Origin: Hyphomicrobiales bacterium
GTDB lineage: Bacteria > Pseudomonadota > Alphaproteobacteria > Rhizobiales > Beijerinckiaceae
Direction of reading: 5' to 3'
DNA: 5,518 nucleotides
Assembly: GCA_028290125.1 (NCBI GenBank)
Contig: JAQGKM010000025.1
Coordinates: forward strand, 1 to 5,518
A program made the position numbers and the translations under genes. Below, piece by piece: positions 1 through 5,157 of this stretch. Under the pieces are notes generated by a model that saw only the letters and a list, made by a program, of their open reading frames with translations, had not been told where the DNA came from and ran no database searches. Position 1 is the first letter of the stretch; each line of letters opens with the position of its first letter.

Positions 1-253
1 CGAAAGCCGCCGCATGGGCGGCAATGACGGGATCGACCAGCGGCAGCCGGTATTCCTCCCGGAACAGTTCGACGGCGTTCTCCGACACCCGCCAGCCCTC
101 GACCTTGGTCTGGCCGGACGCCCAGAAGACCGCCGCCGGGAAGATGCGGGCGCAGAGCGCGAGCGCGTCGTAGGGAATCTTCTCCGCCGCGGCGACGAAG
201 GAGGCGTAAGGCGAAGGCGCGGGGCGCGCCGGTGTTGTGGCGAGATCGGTCAT
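1..253 (-). CDS. bufD: DoxX-family membrane protein, last gene of bufferin operon (partial)
   Basis: Only the first 84 residues are in the window; the gene continues past position 1. After a polar, proline-rich N-terminus (about residues 1-26), residues 31-53 form a hydrophobic stretch ending in FWASGQTKVEGW. This is the typical first-helix signature of DoxX-like proteins that close DUF2282-DUF692-DUF2063 operons. DoxX proteins are small four-helix inner-membrane proteins; the BufD name follows the Caulobacter bufA1-B1-C1-D1 order, and its exact role in metal buffering is not settled. The ATG at 253-251 overlaps the bufC stop codon as ATGA, indicating coupled translation in one transcript. 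The family call is firm despite truncation; function beyond association with the operon is inference. Confidence 0.85.
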   Translation of the reverse strand, partial: MTDLATTPARPAPSPYASFVAAAEKIPYDALALCARIFPAAVFWASGQTKVEGWRVSENAVELFREEYRLPLVDPVIAAHAAAF

Positions 254-1005
254 GACGCGTGGGCTCCTGTGTCGGCGTGGAAGTCGGCCTGTGAGTGGAT
301 GAGAAGCAGCAGCGCGTTCGTGAGATCGAATTCGCCGGCTTGCGCCATGGCCCGCTGCGCGGCCTCGCCGAGCGTCGCGCCGTCCTGCAGATGCTGAAGA
401 AACATCGCGACGGCGCCGGAGACGCTTTCGACTTGAATCGCATCGTTCGCGTCGCGGAAGACGAGCGCCTGTTCGGCCGTCCAGTCCTCGATCGGCGCGA
501 CGTCGCTGGCGCCGGCGTTCGCGCGCCAGATCGTCACGATCGGGTGCGGCGACAGCACGAGGCGTGCGGAAGGATGCAACGTCACGCGTGCGGCGATGAC
601 ATCGTCCGACATCGTGCGCGTGCACGCGCTCGCGTCGGCTGCATGCCAGGCGTCGATGCGCGCGGCTTCGATCCGCGCGACATCCGCCAGACAGGCAATC
701 TCCTGCGCGGGCGGGAAAGCGTCGAGAAAGACCGGAAAGCCCTGCGCAAAGGTGCGCAGCACGGGCGAGCGCGGCGGCGCGCTGCGCACGAAGACCTGCG
801 CCATGGCGCGGAAGAACGCCTCGCCGACAATGCGCAGCGTCGCCGGAAAACTCTCGGCCAGCGCGTCGATGAGGCCCGAGACGACATTGTTCCGATAGAT
901 GGCGAAACGCGCCTCGGCGCTGGCCCCCACGCGGACTCGCAAGCCCTGCGGCAGCGGCGCATCCGCATCGAGCAGCGCATGTGCGAAAGCGGCGCGATTA
1001 TGCAT
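250..1005 (-). CDS. bufC: DUF2063 protein, partner of the MNIO enzyme (BufC/HvfC family)
   Basis: The protein has 251 residues and is of the DUF2063 (BufC/HvfC/MbnC-like) type. In characterised systems it pairs with the DUF692 iron enzyme and helps it bind the precursor peptide, so that peptide cysteines are oxidatively modified in the cytoplasm. Visible family features are RFAIYRNN at residues 33-40, a helix around ALAESFPATLRIVGE (48-62), the FPVFLDAFP segment (about 90-98) and LADVARIEAARIDAWHA (106-122). I chose the ATG at 1005-1003 because a GGGAGG Shine-Dalgarno lies about 7 bases upstream and homology begins at MHNRAAFAHALL. A longer reading up to 1080 adds 25 residues of low-complexity shadow from bufB. 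It overlaps the bufB 3' end by 8 bp and the bufD start by 4 bp. Confidence 0.9.
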   Translation of the reverse strand: MHNRAAFAHALLDADAPLPQGLRVRVGASAEARFAIYRNNVVSGLIDALAESFPATLRIVGEAFFRAMAQVFVRSAPPRSPVLRTFAQGFPVFLDAFPPAQEIACLADVARIEAARIDAWHAADASACTRTMSDDVIAARVTLHPSARLVLSPHPIVTIWRANAGASDVAPIEDWTAEQALVFRDANDAIQVESVSGAVAMFLQHLQDGATLGEAAQRAMAQAGEFDLTNALLLLIHSQADFHADTGAHAS

Positions 1006-1849
1006 CGACGGCCTCCCGCAGCAGGATGGCGTCCGCCCGCTCGGCCTGACGCGCGAGCACGCTCCAGGCAGGCACGTCATTGTCCCATTCGATCAGCGTG
1101 GGCAGCGGACCGGTCGTGGCGATGACCTCCGCATAGAGCCGCCAGACGTCGTCGCACACGGGCCGGTCGTGCGTGTCGACCAGCAGCGCATGGCCATGTT
1201 CGTCGCGCTGTTCGTCATGCCCGGCGAGATGGATTTCCTGCACGGCGTCGAGCGGAAAGGCGGCGAGGTAGTCGCGGGCTTCGAAGCCGTGGTTGGCCGC
1301 GCAGACGACGACGTTGTTGATGTCGAGCAGCAGGCCGCATCCGGTGCGGCGCACGACGGCGCGCAGGAAATCGGTCTCGCTCATCTCGCTGGCGTCGAAC
1401 AGCAGATAGGTGGCGGGATTTTCGAGCCACATGCGACGACGCAGGACGGTTTGCGTCTGGTCGATATGCGCGCAGACGCGATCCAGCGTGGCGCGCGTGT
1501 AGGGCAGGGGCAGCAGGTCGTTGAAGAAGGCGCCGTCATGCGTCGACCAGGCGAGATGTTCGGAAAAGCATTCCGGCTGGTGCCGCTCGCAGAGGCGTGC
1601 GAGCGCCGCAAGATGATCGGCGTCGAGCGGCGCGTCGCCGCCGATCGAGAGGCCCACGCCATGCACCGACAGGGCGGCGATGGCGTGCAGCCGTTCGAGC
1701 TGGCGGTGCGAGGGACCGCCCGCGCCCATGTAGTTTTCCGCATGCACCTCGAAGAAGGCCGGCGGTTGCGCCGCGGCGACGATCTCCGGGAAATGGGCCG
1801 GCTTGAAGCCGACGCCGGCGCGTGGCGGCAAATGTCCATGGTGCGTCAT
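998..1849 (-). CDS. bufB: DUF692 multinuclear non-haem iron oxidase (MNIO), bufferin maturation enzyme
   Basis: This 283-residue TIM-barrel protein belongs to DUF692 (PF05114), the family of MbnB, HvfB and BufB. These enzymes use an iron cluster and oxygen to modify cysteines of ribosomal peptides; for bufferins the product is a thiooxazole. Likely metal ligands and family motifs are visible: FFEVHAENYMG (32-42), SVHGVGLSIGG (61-71, H63), CFSEHLAWS (94-102, H98), LENPATY (142-148), LLLDINNVVV (173-182), IHLAGH (206-211) and IEWDNDVP (253-260). No key residue seems missing. The ATG at 1849-1847 has AAGGGGGA about 6 bases upstream. It starts 31 bp after the bufA stop and overlaps bufC by 8 bp. 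The substrate is almost certainly the adjacent DUF2282 peptide; this rests on gene order rather than on a residue in the enzyme. Confidence 0.95.
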   Translation of the reverse strand: MTHHGHLPPRAGVGFKPAHFPEIVAAAQPPAFFEVHAENYMGAGGPSHRQLERLHAIAALSVHGVGLSIGGDAPLDADHLAALARLCERHQPECFSEHLAWSTHDGAFFNDLLPLPYTRATLDRVCAHIDQTQTVLRRRMWLENPATYLLFDASEMSETDFLRAVVRRTGCGLLLDINNVVVCAANHGFEARDYLAAFPLDAVQEIHLAGHDEQRDEHGHALLVDTHDRPVCDDVWRLYAEVIATTGPLPTLIEWDNDVPAWSVLARQAERADAILLREAVDA

Positions 1850-1880
1850 GGCGATCCCCCTTGGAAGTTCGGCGCGGGCG

Positions 1881-2159
1881 TCAGCTCTTCATGGCGGCGA
1901 GCGAGCCCATGCCCTTGGGCGTCTTCATCGTCGTGCAGGTGCCCTTGGCGACATAGCTCCAGGCGTTGCCCTGATAATCGACCTTCGACGTGCCCGCGCA
2001 GGTCGTGCCGGCGCCTGCGGCGCAATCGTTCTTGCCGGCGAGCGAAACGCCGAAGCACTTCTCCTTGGACATGTCCTGGGCGGACGCCGGGGCGGCGCTG
2101 ATCGTCAGGGCGGCGGCGAAGGAAGCGGCGAGAGCGAGAGAGAGCGAACGGTGATCCAT
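1881..2159 (-). CDS. bufA: DUF2282 bufferin precursor peptide, secreted, Cys-modified copper-binding
   Basis: A 92-residue precursor of the DUF2282 (BufA1) family. Residues 1-28 form a signal peptide: charged MDHR, a hydrophobic Ala/Leu core, then SAAPASAQ with a likely cleavage after the AxA site at about residue 27. The mature part, about 65 residues, has exactly four cysteines, C35, C46, C54 and C75, in the family contexts EKCFGV, KNDCAAGAGTTCAGTSKVDYQGNAW and KGTC. In the studied Caulobacter member the two central cysteines become thiooxazoles and the product buffers copper in the periplasm; by position those are C46 and C54 here. The ATG at 2159-2157 has GAGGA 7 bases upstream. The reading frame stays open far upstream across the intergenic region, but the signal peptide fixes this start. 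First gene of the operon, behind an ECF-type promoter. Confidence 0.93.
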   Translation of the reverse strand: MDHRSLSLALAASFAAALTISAAPASAQDMSKEKCFGVSLAGKNDCAAGAGTTCAGTSKVDYQGNAWSYVAKGTCTTMKTPKGMGSLAAMKS

Positions 2160-2170
2160 GATGAAATCCT

Positions 2171-2181
2171 CAAAGTCTTTG
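2171..2181. repeat. 11-bp perfect palindrome beside the bufA Shine-Dalgarno
   Basis: CAAAGTCTTTG is symmetrical about its central base and ends on the first base of the GAGGA ribosome-binding site of bufA (2171-2167 on the minus strand). A second short dyad, AGCCC-tcaag-GGGCT, lies at 2186-2200 in the same leader. They may be small leader hairpins or an operator half-site; both are short enough to arise by chance. Confidence 0.3.
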
Positions 2182-2211
2182 ACGGAGCCCTCAAGGGGCT
2201 GCACTGGGGAT

Positions 2212-2236
2212 TTCGCCGGAACAGGGCCTCTGTTAC
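2212..2236 (-). promoter_or_regulatory. Candidate SigF-type ECF promoter for the buf operon
   Basis: Read on the minus strand, GTAACA (2236-2231) is followed after 15 bases by CGAA (2215-2212). This resembles the SigF consensus recalled from Caulobacter, GTAACC-N16-CGAA, with a spacer one base shorter. Transcription would start near 2205, leaving a leader of about 45 nt before the bufA ATG. The match to the second copy upstream of the sigma gene and the adjacent cognate sigma gene support it. The start site is inferred. Confidence 0.72.
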
Positions 2237-2281
2237 GGTCCTCACGGGCCTGTGATGCGGAATTTATTTTCAGCCCGCGAT

Positions 2282-2307
2282 GTAACAAACGCCTTTGCCG
2301 CAGCGAA
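2282..2307 (+). promoter_or_regulatory. Candidate autoregulatory SigF-type ECF promoter
   Basis: GTAACA at 2282-2287 and CGAA at 2304-2307 are separated by exactly 16 bases, the spacing recalled for Caulobacter SigF promoters (GTAACC-N16-CGAA). The -10 element abuts the AGGAGG ribosome-binding site (2307-2312) of the sigma gene. Transcription would therefore start around 2313-2315, giving a leader of only a few bases for the ATG at 2316 or 2322. It faces away from the matching element before bufA. Confidence 0.7.
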
Positions 2308-2321
2308 GGAGGGGCATGGGC

Positions 2322-2879
2322 ATGCTGGTCTTTCGCGAACAGAACTGGTCGGCGTGGATGCGCGCCGGACTGTCGGGAGATTCCGAAGCGTATCGTCGGC
2401 TGCTCGAAGACATGTCCCCGGTGTTGCGCATGCTGGCCCGCAATGGCCTGCGCCGCGCCGGCGCCCCGATCGCCGATGCGGATGACGTCATGCAGGAAAC
2501 CTTGCTCGCCATACATCTCAAGCGTCACACATGGTCGCCGGGCGAACCGCTCGGGCCGTGGGTGGCGGCGATTGCGCGCTACAAGCTGATCGATGTGCTG
2601 CGCCGTCGCGGGCGCCGCGCCGAAGTCTCCATTGATCCGATCATCGAGGATCTCGCAGACGCCGCGCCGGCGCCGGACGAAGCGTCGATGGAGGATGTGG
2701 CGCGGCTCGCCGCAGGCCTGCCGGGGCGGCAAGGCGACGTGGTGCGCGCCATCGCGGTCTCGCAGCGCTCGATCCGCGAGGCCGCCGAAGCCCTGCGGAT
2801 GACGGAAGGCGCGGTGCGGGTCGCCCTGCATCGCGGCCTGAAGCAACTCGCGGATCTTTACCGGATGGAGAACGCATGA
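2322..2879 (+). CDS. sigF: ECF RNA polymerase sigma factor, SigF type
   Basis: About 185 residues with sigma region 2 (17-95) and region 4 (about 127-180). Region 2 shows GDSEAYRRLLEDM (19-31), DADDVMQETLLAIH (52-65) and the DNA-facing PLGPWVAAIARYKLIDVLRRRGRR (from residue 76). Region 4 ends in a helix-turn-helix, SIREAAEALRM followed by TEGAVRVALHRGLKQL (150-175). It would direct RNA polymerase to GTAAC/CGAA promoters such as the two found upstream. I prefer ATG 2322, 9 bases after AGGAGG; ATG 2316 is too close (3 bases) to that site unless the mRNA is nearly leaderless, and a TTG at 2295 would lie inside the promoter. The ATGA overlap with the DUF1109 gene marks that product as its anti-sigma factor. 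The SigF assignment rests on gene context plus sequence and is stronger than the exact start. Confidence 0.88.
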   Translation: MLVFREQNWSAWMRAGLSGDSEAYRRLLEDMSPVLRMLARNGLRRAGAPIADADDVMQETLLAIHLKRHTWSPGEPLGPWVAAIARYKLIDVLRRRGRRAEVSIDPIIEDLADAAPAPDEASMEDVARLAAGLPGRQGDVVRAIAVSQRSIREAAEALRMTEGAVRVALHRGLKQLADLYRMENA

Positions 2880-3508
2880 AGACCGACGACCTCATTCATG
2901 CGCTGGCGCAGGACGCGGCCTCGGTGGAGACGCCGCCACGTCGCGCGCTCAACATCGCTCTCGTCATCGCCGCGGTGCTGGCGGCGGGCGCCTTTTTCGT
3001 GCTGCTGCATCCGCGCGACGACATCTTGCAGGCCGCGCATCAGGCCCGCTTCCTCGCGAAGTTTGTCCTGACGGCCGCGCTCGGCGTCGTGGCGGCCACG
3101 CTGGTCGTGCGGCTGGCGCGCCCGGGCGCCTCTGCGCCGCTGCGTCTGCTGGCGGTTCCGCTCGCCTTGGCGGTGGCGGCGGTCGTGCTCGAACTGGCGT
3201 CGACGCCCGCTCCGGAATGGCGGGCGCGGATGATCGGCGTGAACTGGCTCGTGTGCCTCAGCTACGTGCCGCTGATCGCCGCGGCGCCGCTGGCGGTGCT
3301 GGTGGCGACGCTGCGCCAGGCGGCGCCAACCCGCCCGACGCTCGCCGGCGCTGTGGCGGGCCTTGCGGCTGGCGCACTCGGCGCCTTCTTCTACGCCGCC
3401 CATTGCCCCGACGACTCTCCGCTCTTCGTTGCGGTCTGGTACACGCTGGCGATCGCCATCGTCACGGGCGCGGGGGCGCTCGCAGGCGCGCGCTGGCTGC
3501 GCTGGTAG
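2876..3508 (+). CDS. nrsF: DUF1109 (NrsF) membrane anti-sigma factor
   Basis: A 210-residue inner-membrane protein with six predicted helices, near residues 25-45, 60-80, 88-107, 122-146, 155-175 and 184-205. The short N-terminal cytoplasmic segment MKTDDLIHALAQDA resembles other DUF1109 proteins and probably contacts the sigma factor. In Caulobacter, NrsF holds SigF inactive until heavy metal or oxidative stress, and two conserved cysteines matter for the response. Here there are exactly two cysteines, C127 (NWLVCLSYVPL) and C177 (AAHCPDDSP), 50 residues apart, which is the spacing I recall for Caulobacter C131 and C181. The ATG overlaps the sigma stop by 4 bp and GGAG sits a few bases upstream. 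No rho-independent terminator is visible after it. Confidence 0.92.
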   Translation: MKTDDLIHALAQDAASVETPPRRALNIALVIAAVLAAGAFFVLLHPRDDILQAAHQARFLAKFVLTAALGVVAATLVVRLARPGASAPLRLLAVPLALAVAAVVLELASTPAPEWRARMIGVNWLVCLSYVPLIAAAPLAVLVATLRQAAPTRPTLAGAVAGLAAGALGAFFYAAHCPDDSPLFVAVWYTLAIAIVTGAGALAGARWLRW

Positions 3509-3539
3509 CGACCGCCAGCCATGCACTTTCCCGCCGCCC

Positions 3540-3580
3540 CTTGACCCCGGGCCTCCCCACCTTCACATGTCCGGGCATGT
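3540..3580 (+). promoter_or_regulatory. Possible promoter/operator for the GTPase operon
   Basis: The 120-bp gap between nrsF and the GTPase gene contains CTTGAC at 3540-3545, a good alphaproteobacterial -35 hexamer, but the region 17-18 bases downstream (ACATGT, 3565-3570) is a poor -10. ACATG-tccggg-CATGT at 3565-3580 is a small dyad over that position and could be an operator. No AT-rich alphaproteobacterial Zur-type box is visible. No GTAAC/CGAA element is present either, so this operon seems to be outside the SigF circuit unless read through from nrsF. Confidence 0.3.
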
Positions 3581-3586
3581 TCTGCG

Positions 3587-3622
3587 CTCCGGACCGCCGG
3601 GGCGCGCCGTCCGCTTCCGGAG
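3587..3622 (+). repeat. Inverted repeat enclosing the Shine-Dalgarno of the GTPase gene
   Basis: CTCCGGA (3587-3593) is perfectly complementary to TCCGGAG (3616-3622), with a 22-base GC-rich loop. The right arm contains the likely ribosome-binding site CGGAG, 6 bases before the ATG at 3629. A formed hairpin would hide this site. It is not followed by a T-run, so it is not a terminator. A regulatory role is inference. Confidence 0.4.
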
Positions 3623-3628
3623 TCAAAC

Positions 3629-4738
3629 ATGACCGACAAGACCCCCGTCACCGTGCTCACCGGCTATCTCGGGGCCGGCAAGACCACGCTCCTCAACCGC
3701 ATCCTGAGCGAGCAGCACGGCAAGAAATACGCGGTCATCGTCAACGAATTCGGTGAAATCGGCATCGACAACGACCTCGTGGTCGGAGCCGACGAGGAAG
3801 TGTTCGAGATGAACAACGGGTGCATCTGCTGCACCGTGCGCGGCGATCTCATCCGCATCATCGAAGGCTTGATGAAGCGCAAGGGCAAGTTCGACGCCAT
3901 CATCGTCGAGACGACGGGGCTCGCCGATCCGGCCCCGGTCGCCCAGACCTTCTTCGTCGACCAGGAAATCCAGGACGCCTCGCGCCTCGACGCCGTGGTG
4001 ACGGTGGCGGACGCGAAGTTCCTCGCCGCGCGCCTCAAGGATGCGCCGGAAGCCAAGAACCAGATCGCCTTCGCGGACGTCGTCATCATCAACAAGGCCG
4101 ACCTCGTCACCGAGGCCGAACTGCAGGAAGTCGAAGCGCGCATTCGTGGCATCAATCCCTACGCCACGATGCATCGCGCCGTGAAATGCGACGTGCCGCT
4201 CGAGGCCGTGCTCGGCCGCAACGCGTTCGATCTCGACCGCATCCTTGAAATCGAGCCGGCCTTTTTGAAGGCCGAGTCGCATGACCACGATCATGATCAT
4301 CACGGGCATGACCATCATGATCACCATGGTCACGACCACCACGCGCATGCGCATGGCGAGGATTGCGGTCCCGATTGCGGACATGACCATGGCCACAAGG
4401 GCCACGACCATGGCGATCACCTGAAGGCGATCCACGACGAGGAAATCCAGTCGCTGTCGATGCGCCACCACGGCGACGTGAATCCCGAGCTGTTCATGCC
4501 GTGGATCAACAAGATCGTGCAGGACATGGGCCCCGACATCCTGCGCTCGAAGGGCATCCTGTCGTTCCCGGACGAGCCGAAGCGGTTCGTCTTCCAGGGC
4601 GTGCACATGATCCTCGACGGCGACCTGCAGCGCGAATGGCGCAAGGACGAGACGCGCGAGTCGAAGCTCGTCTTCATCGGCCGCAAGCTGAAGCAGGACG
4701 AGTTGCGTCGCGGCTTCGAAGCCTGCGTCGTCAAGTGA
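3629..4738 (+). CDS. COG0523/CobW-type metallochaperone GTPase with His-rich metal-binding insert
   Basis: A 369-residue G3E GTPase. The G domain has a P-loop GYLGAGKTT (12-20), NEFGEIGID (39-47), the family metal motif CICC (65-68, in NNGCICCTV), ETTGLADP (94-101) and NKAD (155-158). A His/Asp-rich insert follows at 218-264, with 21 histidines and two cysteines in 47 residues. The C-terminal CobW_C domain covers about 270-369, including GVHMILDGDLQREW. The family uses GTP hydrolysis to deliver a metal, usually Zn(II), to client proteins; CICC is the expected binding site and the insert is probably a metal store or sensor. Nothing nearby suggests cobalamin synthesis, so zinc is more likely than cobalt. 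The start is fixed by MTDKTPVTVLTG and by CGGAG upstream. A 409-residue open frame on the opposite strand here is a codon-bias shadow. Confidence 0.93.
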   Translation: MTDKTPVTVLTGYLGAGKTTLLNRILSEQHGKKYAVIVNEFGEIGIDNDLVVGADEEVFEMNNGCICCTVRGDLIRIIEGLMKRKGKFDAIIVETTGLADPAPVAQTFFVDQEIQDASRLDAVVTVADAKFLAARLKDAPEAKNQIAFADVVIINKADLVTEAELQEVEARIRGINPYATMHRAVKCDVPLEAVLGRNAFDLDRILEIEPAFLKAESHDHDHDHHGHDHHDHHGHDHHAHAHGEDCGPDCGHDHGHKGHDHGDHLKAIHDEEIQSLSMRHHGDVNPELFMPWINKIVQDMGPDILRSKGILSFPDEPKRFVFQGVHMILDGDLQREWRKDETRESKLVFIGRKLKQDELRRGFEACVVK

Positions 4739-4740
4739 GC

Positions 4741-5145
4741 ATGCCGATCCTCGTCGGCGCCGTTCTGCGCATCGACCTGCGCGGCTTTTCGGGCGAGCTG
4801 CCGACGACGCTCGGCGCGCCGATGAGCGAGGATCCGCAGCGGGACGGCACACGCATTCTTTTCTACGATCTCGCGCGGCAGGTCGGCGACGGCATTCTCG
4901 ATGAGGCTTGCGCGCGACTTGCGGTGTTCCTCGACCGGCATTTCGCCGACGAACAGCCGTTCGAAGGCGCCTTTGCGAAGAAGATGAAGCTCGAACTCGG
5001 GCTGATGGTCGGGGCCGGCGCCGAAAGCTGGTCCTGCGATCTGCCGGCGCATCTGCTCGACGCGCTGGCGGCGATCGAGGCCGGCGTCGGCCTGACCTTC
5101 TACGCGCAGCAGGGCGACGCCGACGCCCTCGACGACGACATCTGA
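4741..5145 (+). CDS. Small conserved-looking protein of unknown function, possibly DUF4279-like
   Basis: A 134-residue soluble acidic protein with no signal peptide or membrane segment. I do not recognise it with confidence. The layout is an N-terminal strand (VGAVLRIDLRGF, 5-16), a helix (ILDEACARLAVFLDRHF, about 51-67), a strand (MKLELGLMVGAG, about 81-92), a helix (LPAHLLDALAAIEAG, about 100-114) and a final strand (VGLTFYAQ). This order resembles DUF4279 immunity/uncharacterised proteins, a tentative fold-level guess. It starts 2 bases after the GTPase stop with only a weak GTGAG site, suggesting translational coupling; the alternative ATG at 4822 would remove the first strand and has no better ribosome-binding site. 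It sits between the GTPase and a WD40 gene in an apparent operon, so a link to metal allocation is likely but unproven. Confidence 0.75.
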   Translation: MPILVGAVLRIDLRGFSGELPTTLGAPMSEDPQRDGTRILFYDLARQVGDGILDEACARLAVFLDRHFADEQPFEGAFAKKMKLELGLMVGAGAESWSCDLPAHLLDALAAIEAGVGLTFYAQQGDADALDDDI

Positions 5146-5157
5146 ACGGAAGATTTC

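Noticed and set aside
295..1125. A 276-residue plus-strand frame over bufC and the end of bufB
   Set aside because: Arg-rich low-complexity product; the minus strand carries recognisable DUF2063 and DUF692 proteins with coupled starts.
899..2101. A 400-residue plus-strand frame across bufB and bufA
   Set aside because: Shadow of bufB codon bias, with no known domain, ending in an Arg/Ser/Cys-rich tail; it conflicts with the well-supported minus-strand operon.
2160..2846. Upstream extension of the bufA frame to a 321-residue protein
   Set aside because: The extension runs through two promoters and antisense to the sigma gene; the signal peptide and ribosome-binding site place the start at 2159.
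3509..3628. Rho-independent terminator after nrsF
   Set aside because: Inverted repeats are present but none is followed by a T-run.
3509..3628. Zur box or cobalamin riboswitch before the GTPase gene
   Set aside because: No AT-rich Zur-like palindrome was found, and the gap is too short and lacks any recognisable B12-box element.
4280..4420. Tandem repeat or CRISPR-like array
   Set aside because: The repetition is in frame and encodes the His/Asp-rich insert of the GTPase; there are no constant repeats with unique spacers.
3623..4852. A 409-residue open frame antisense to the GTPase gene
   Set aside because: Its His/Asp/Val-rich text is the reverse reading of a strongly biased GC-rich gene, and the plus strand encodes an unmistakable G3E GTPase with all motifs.
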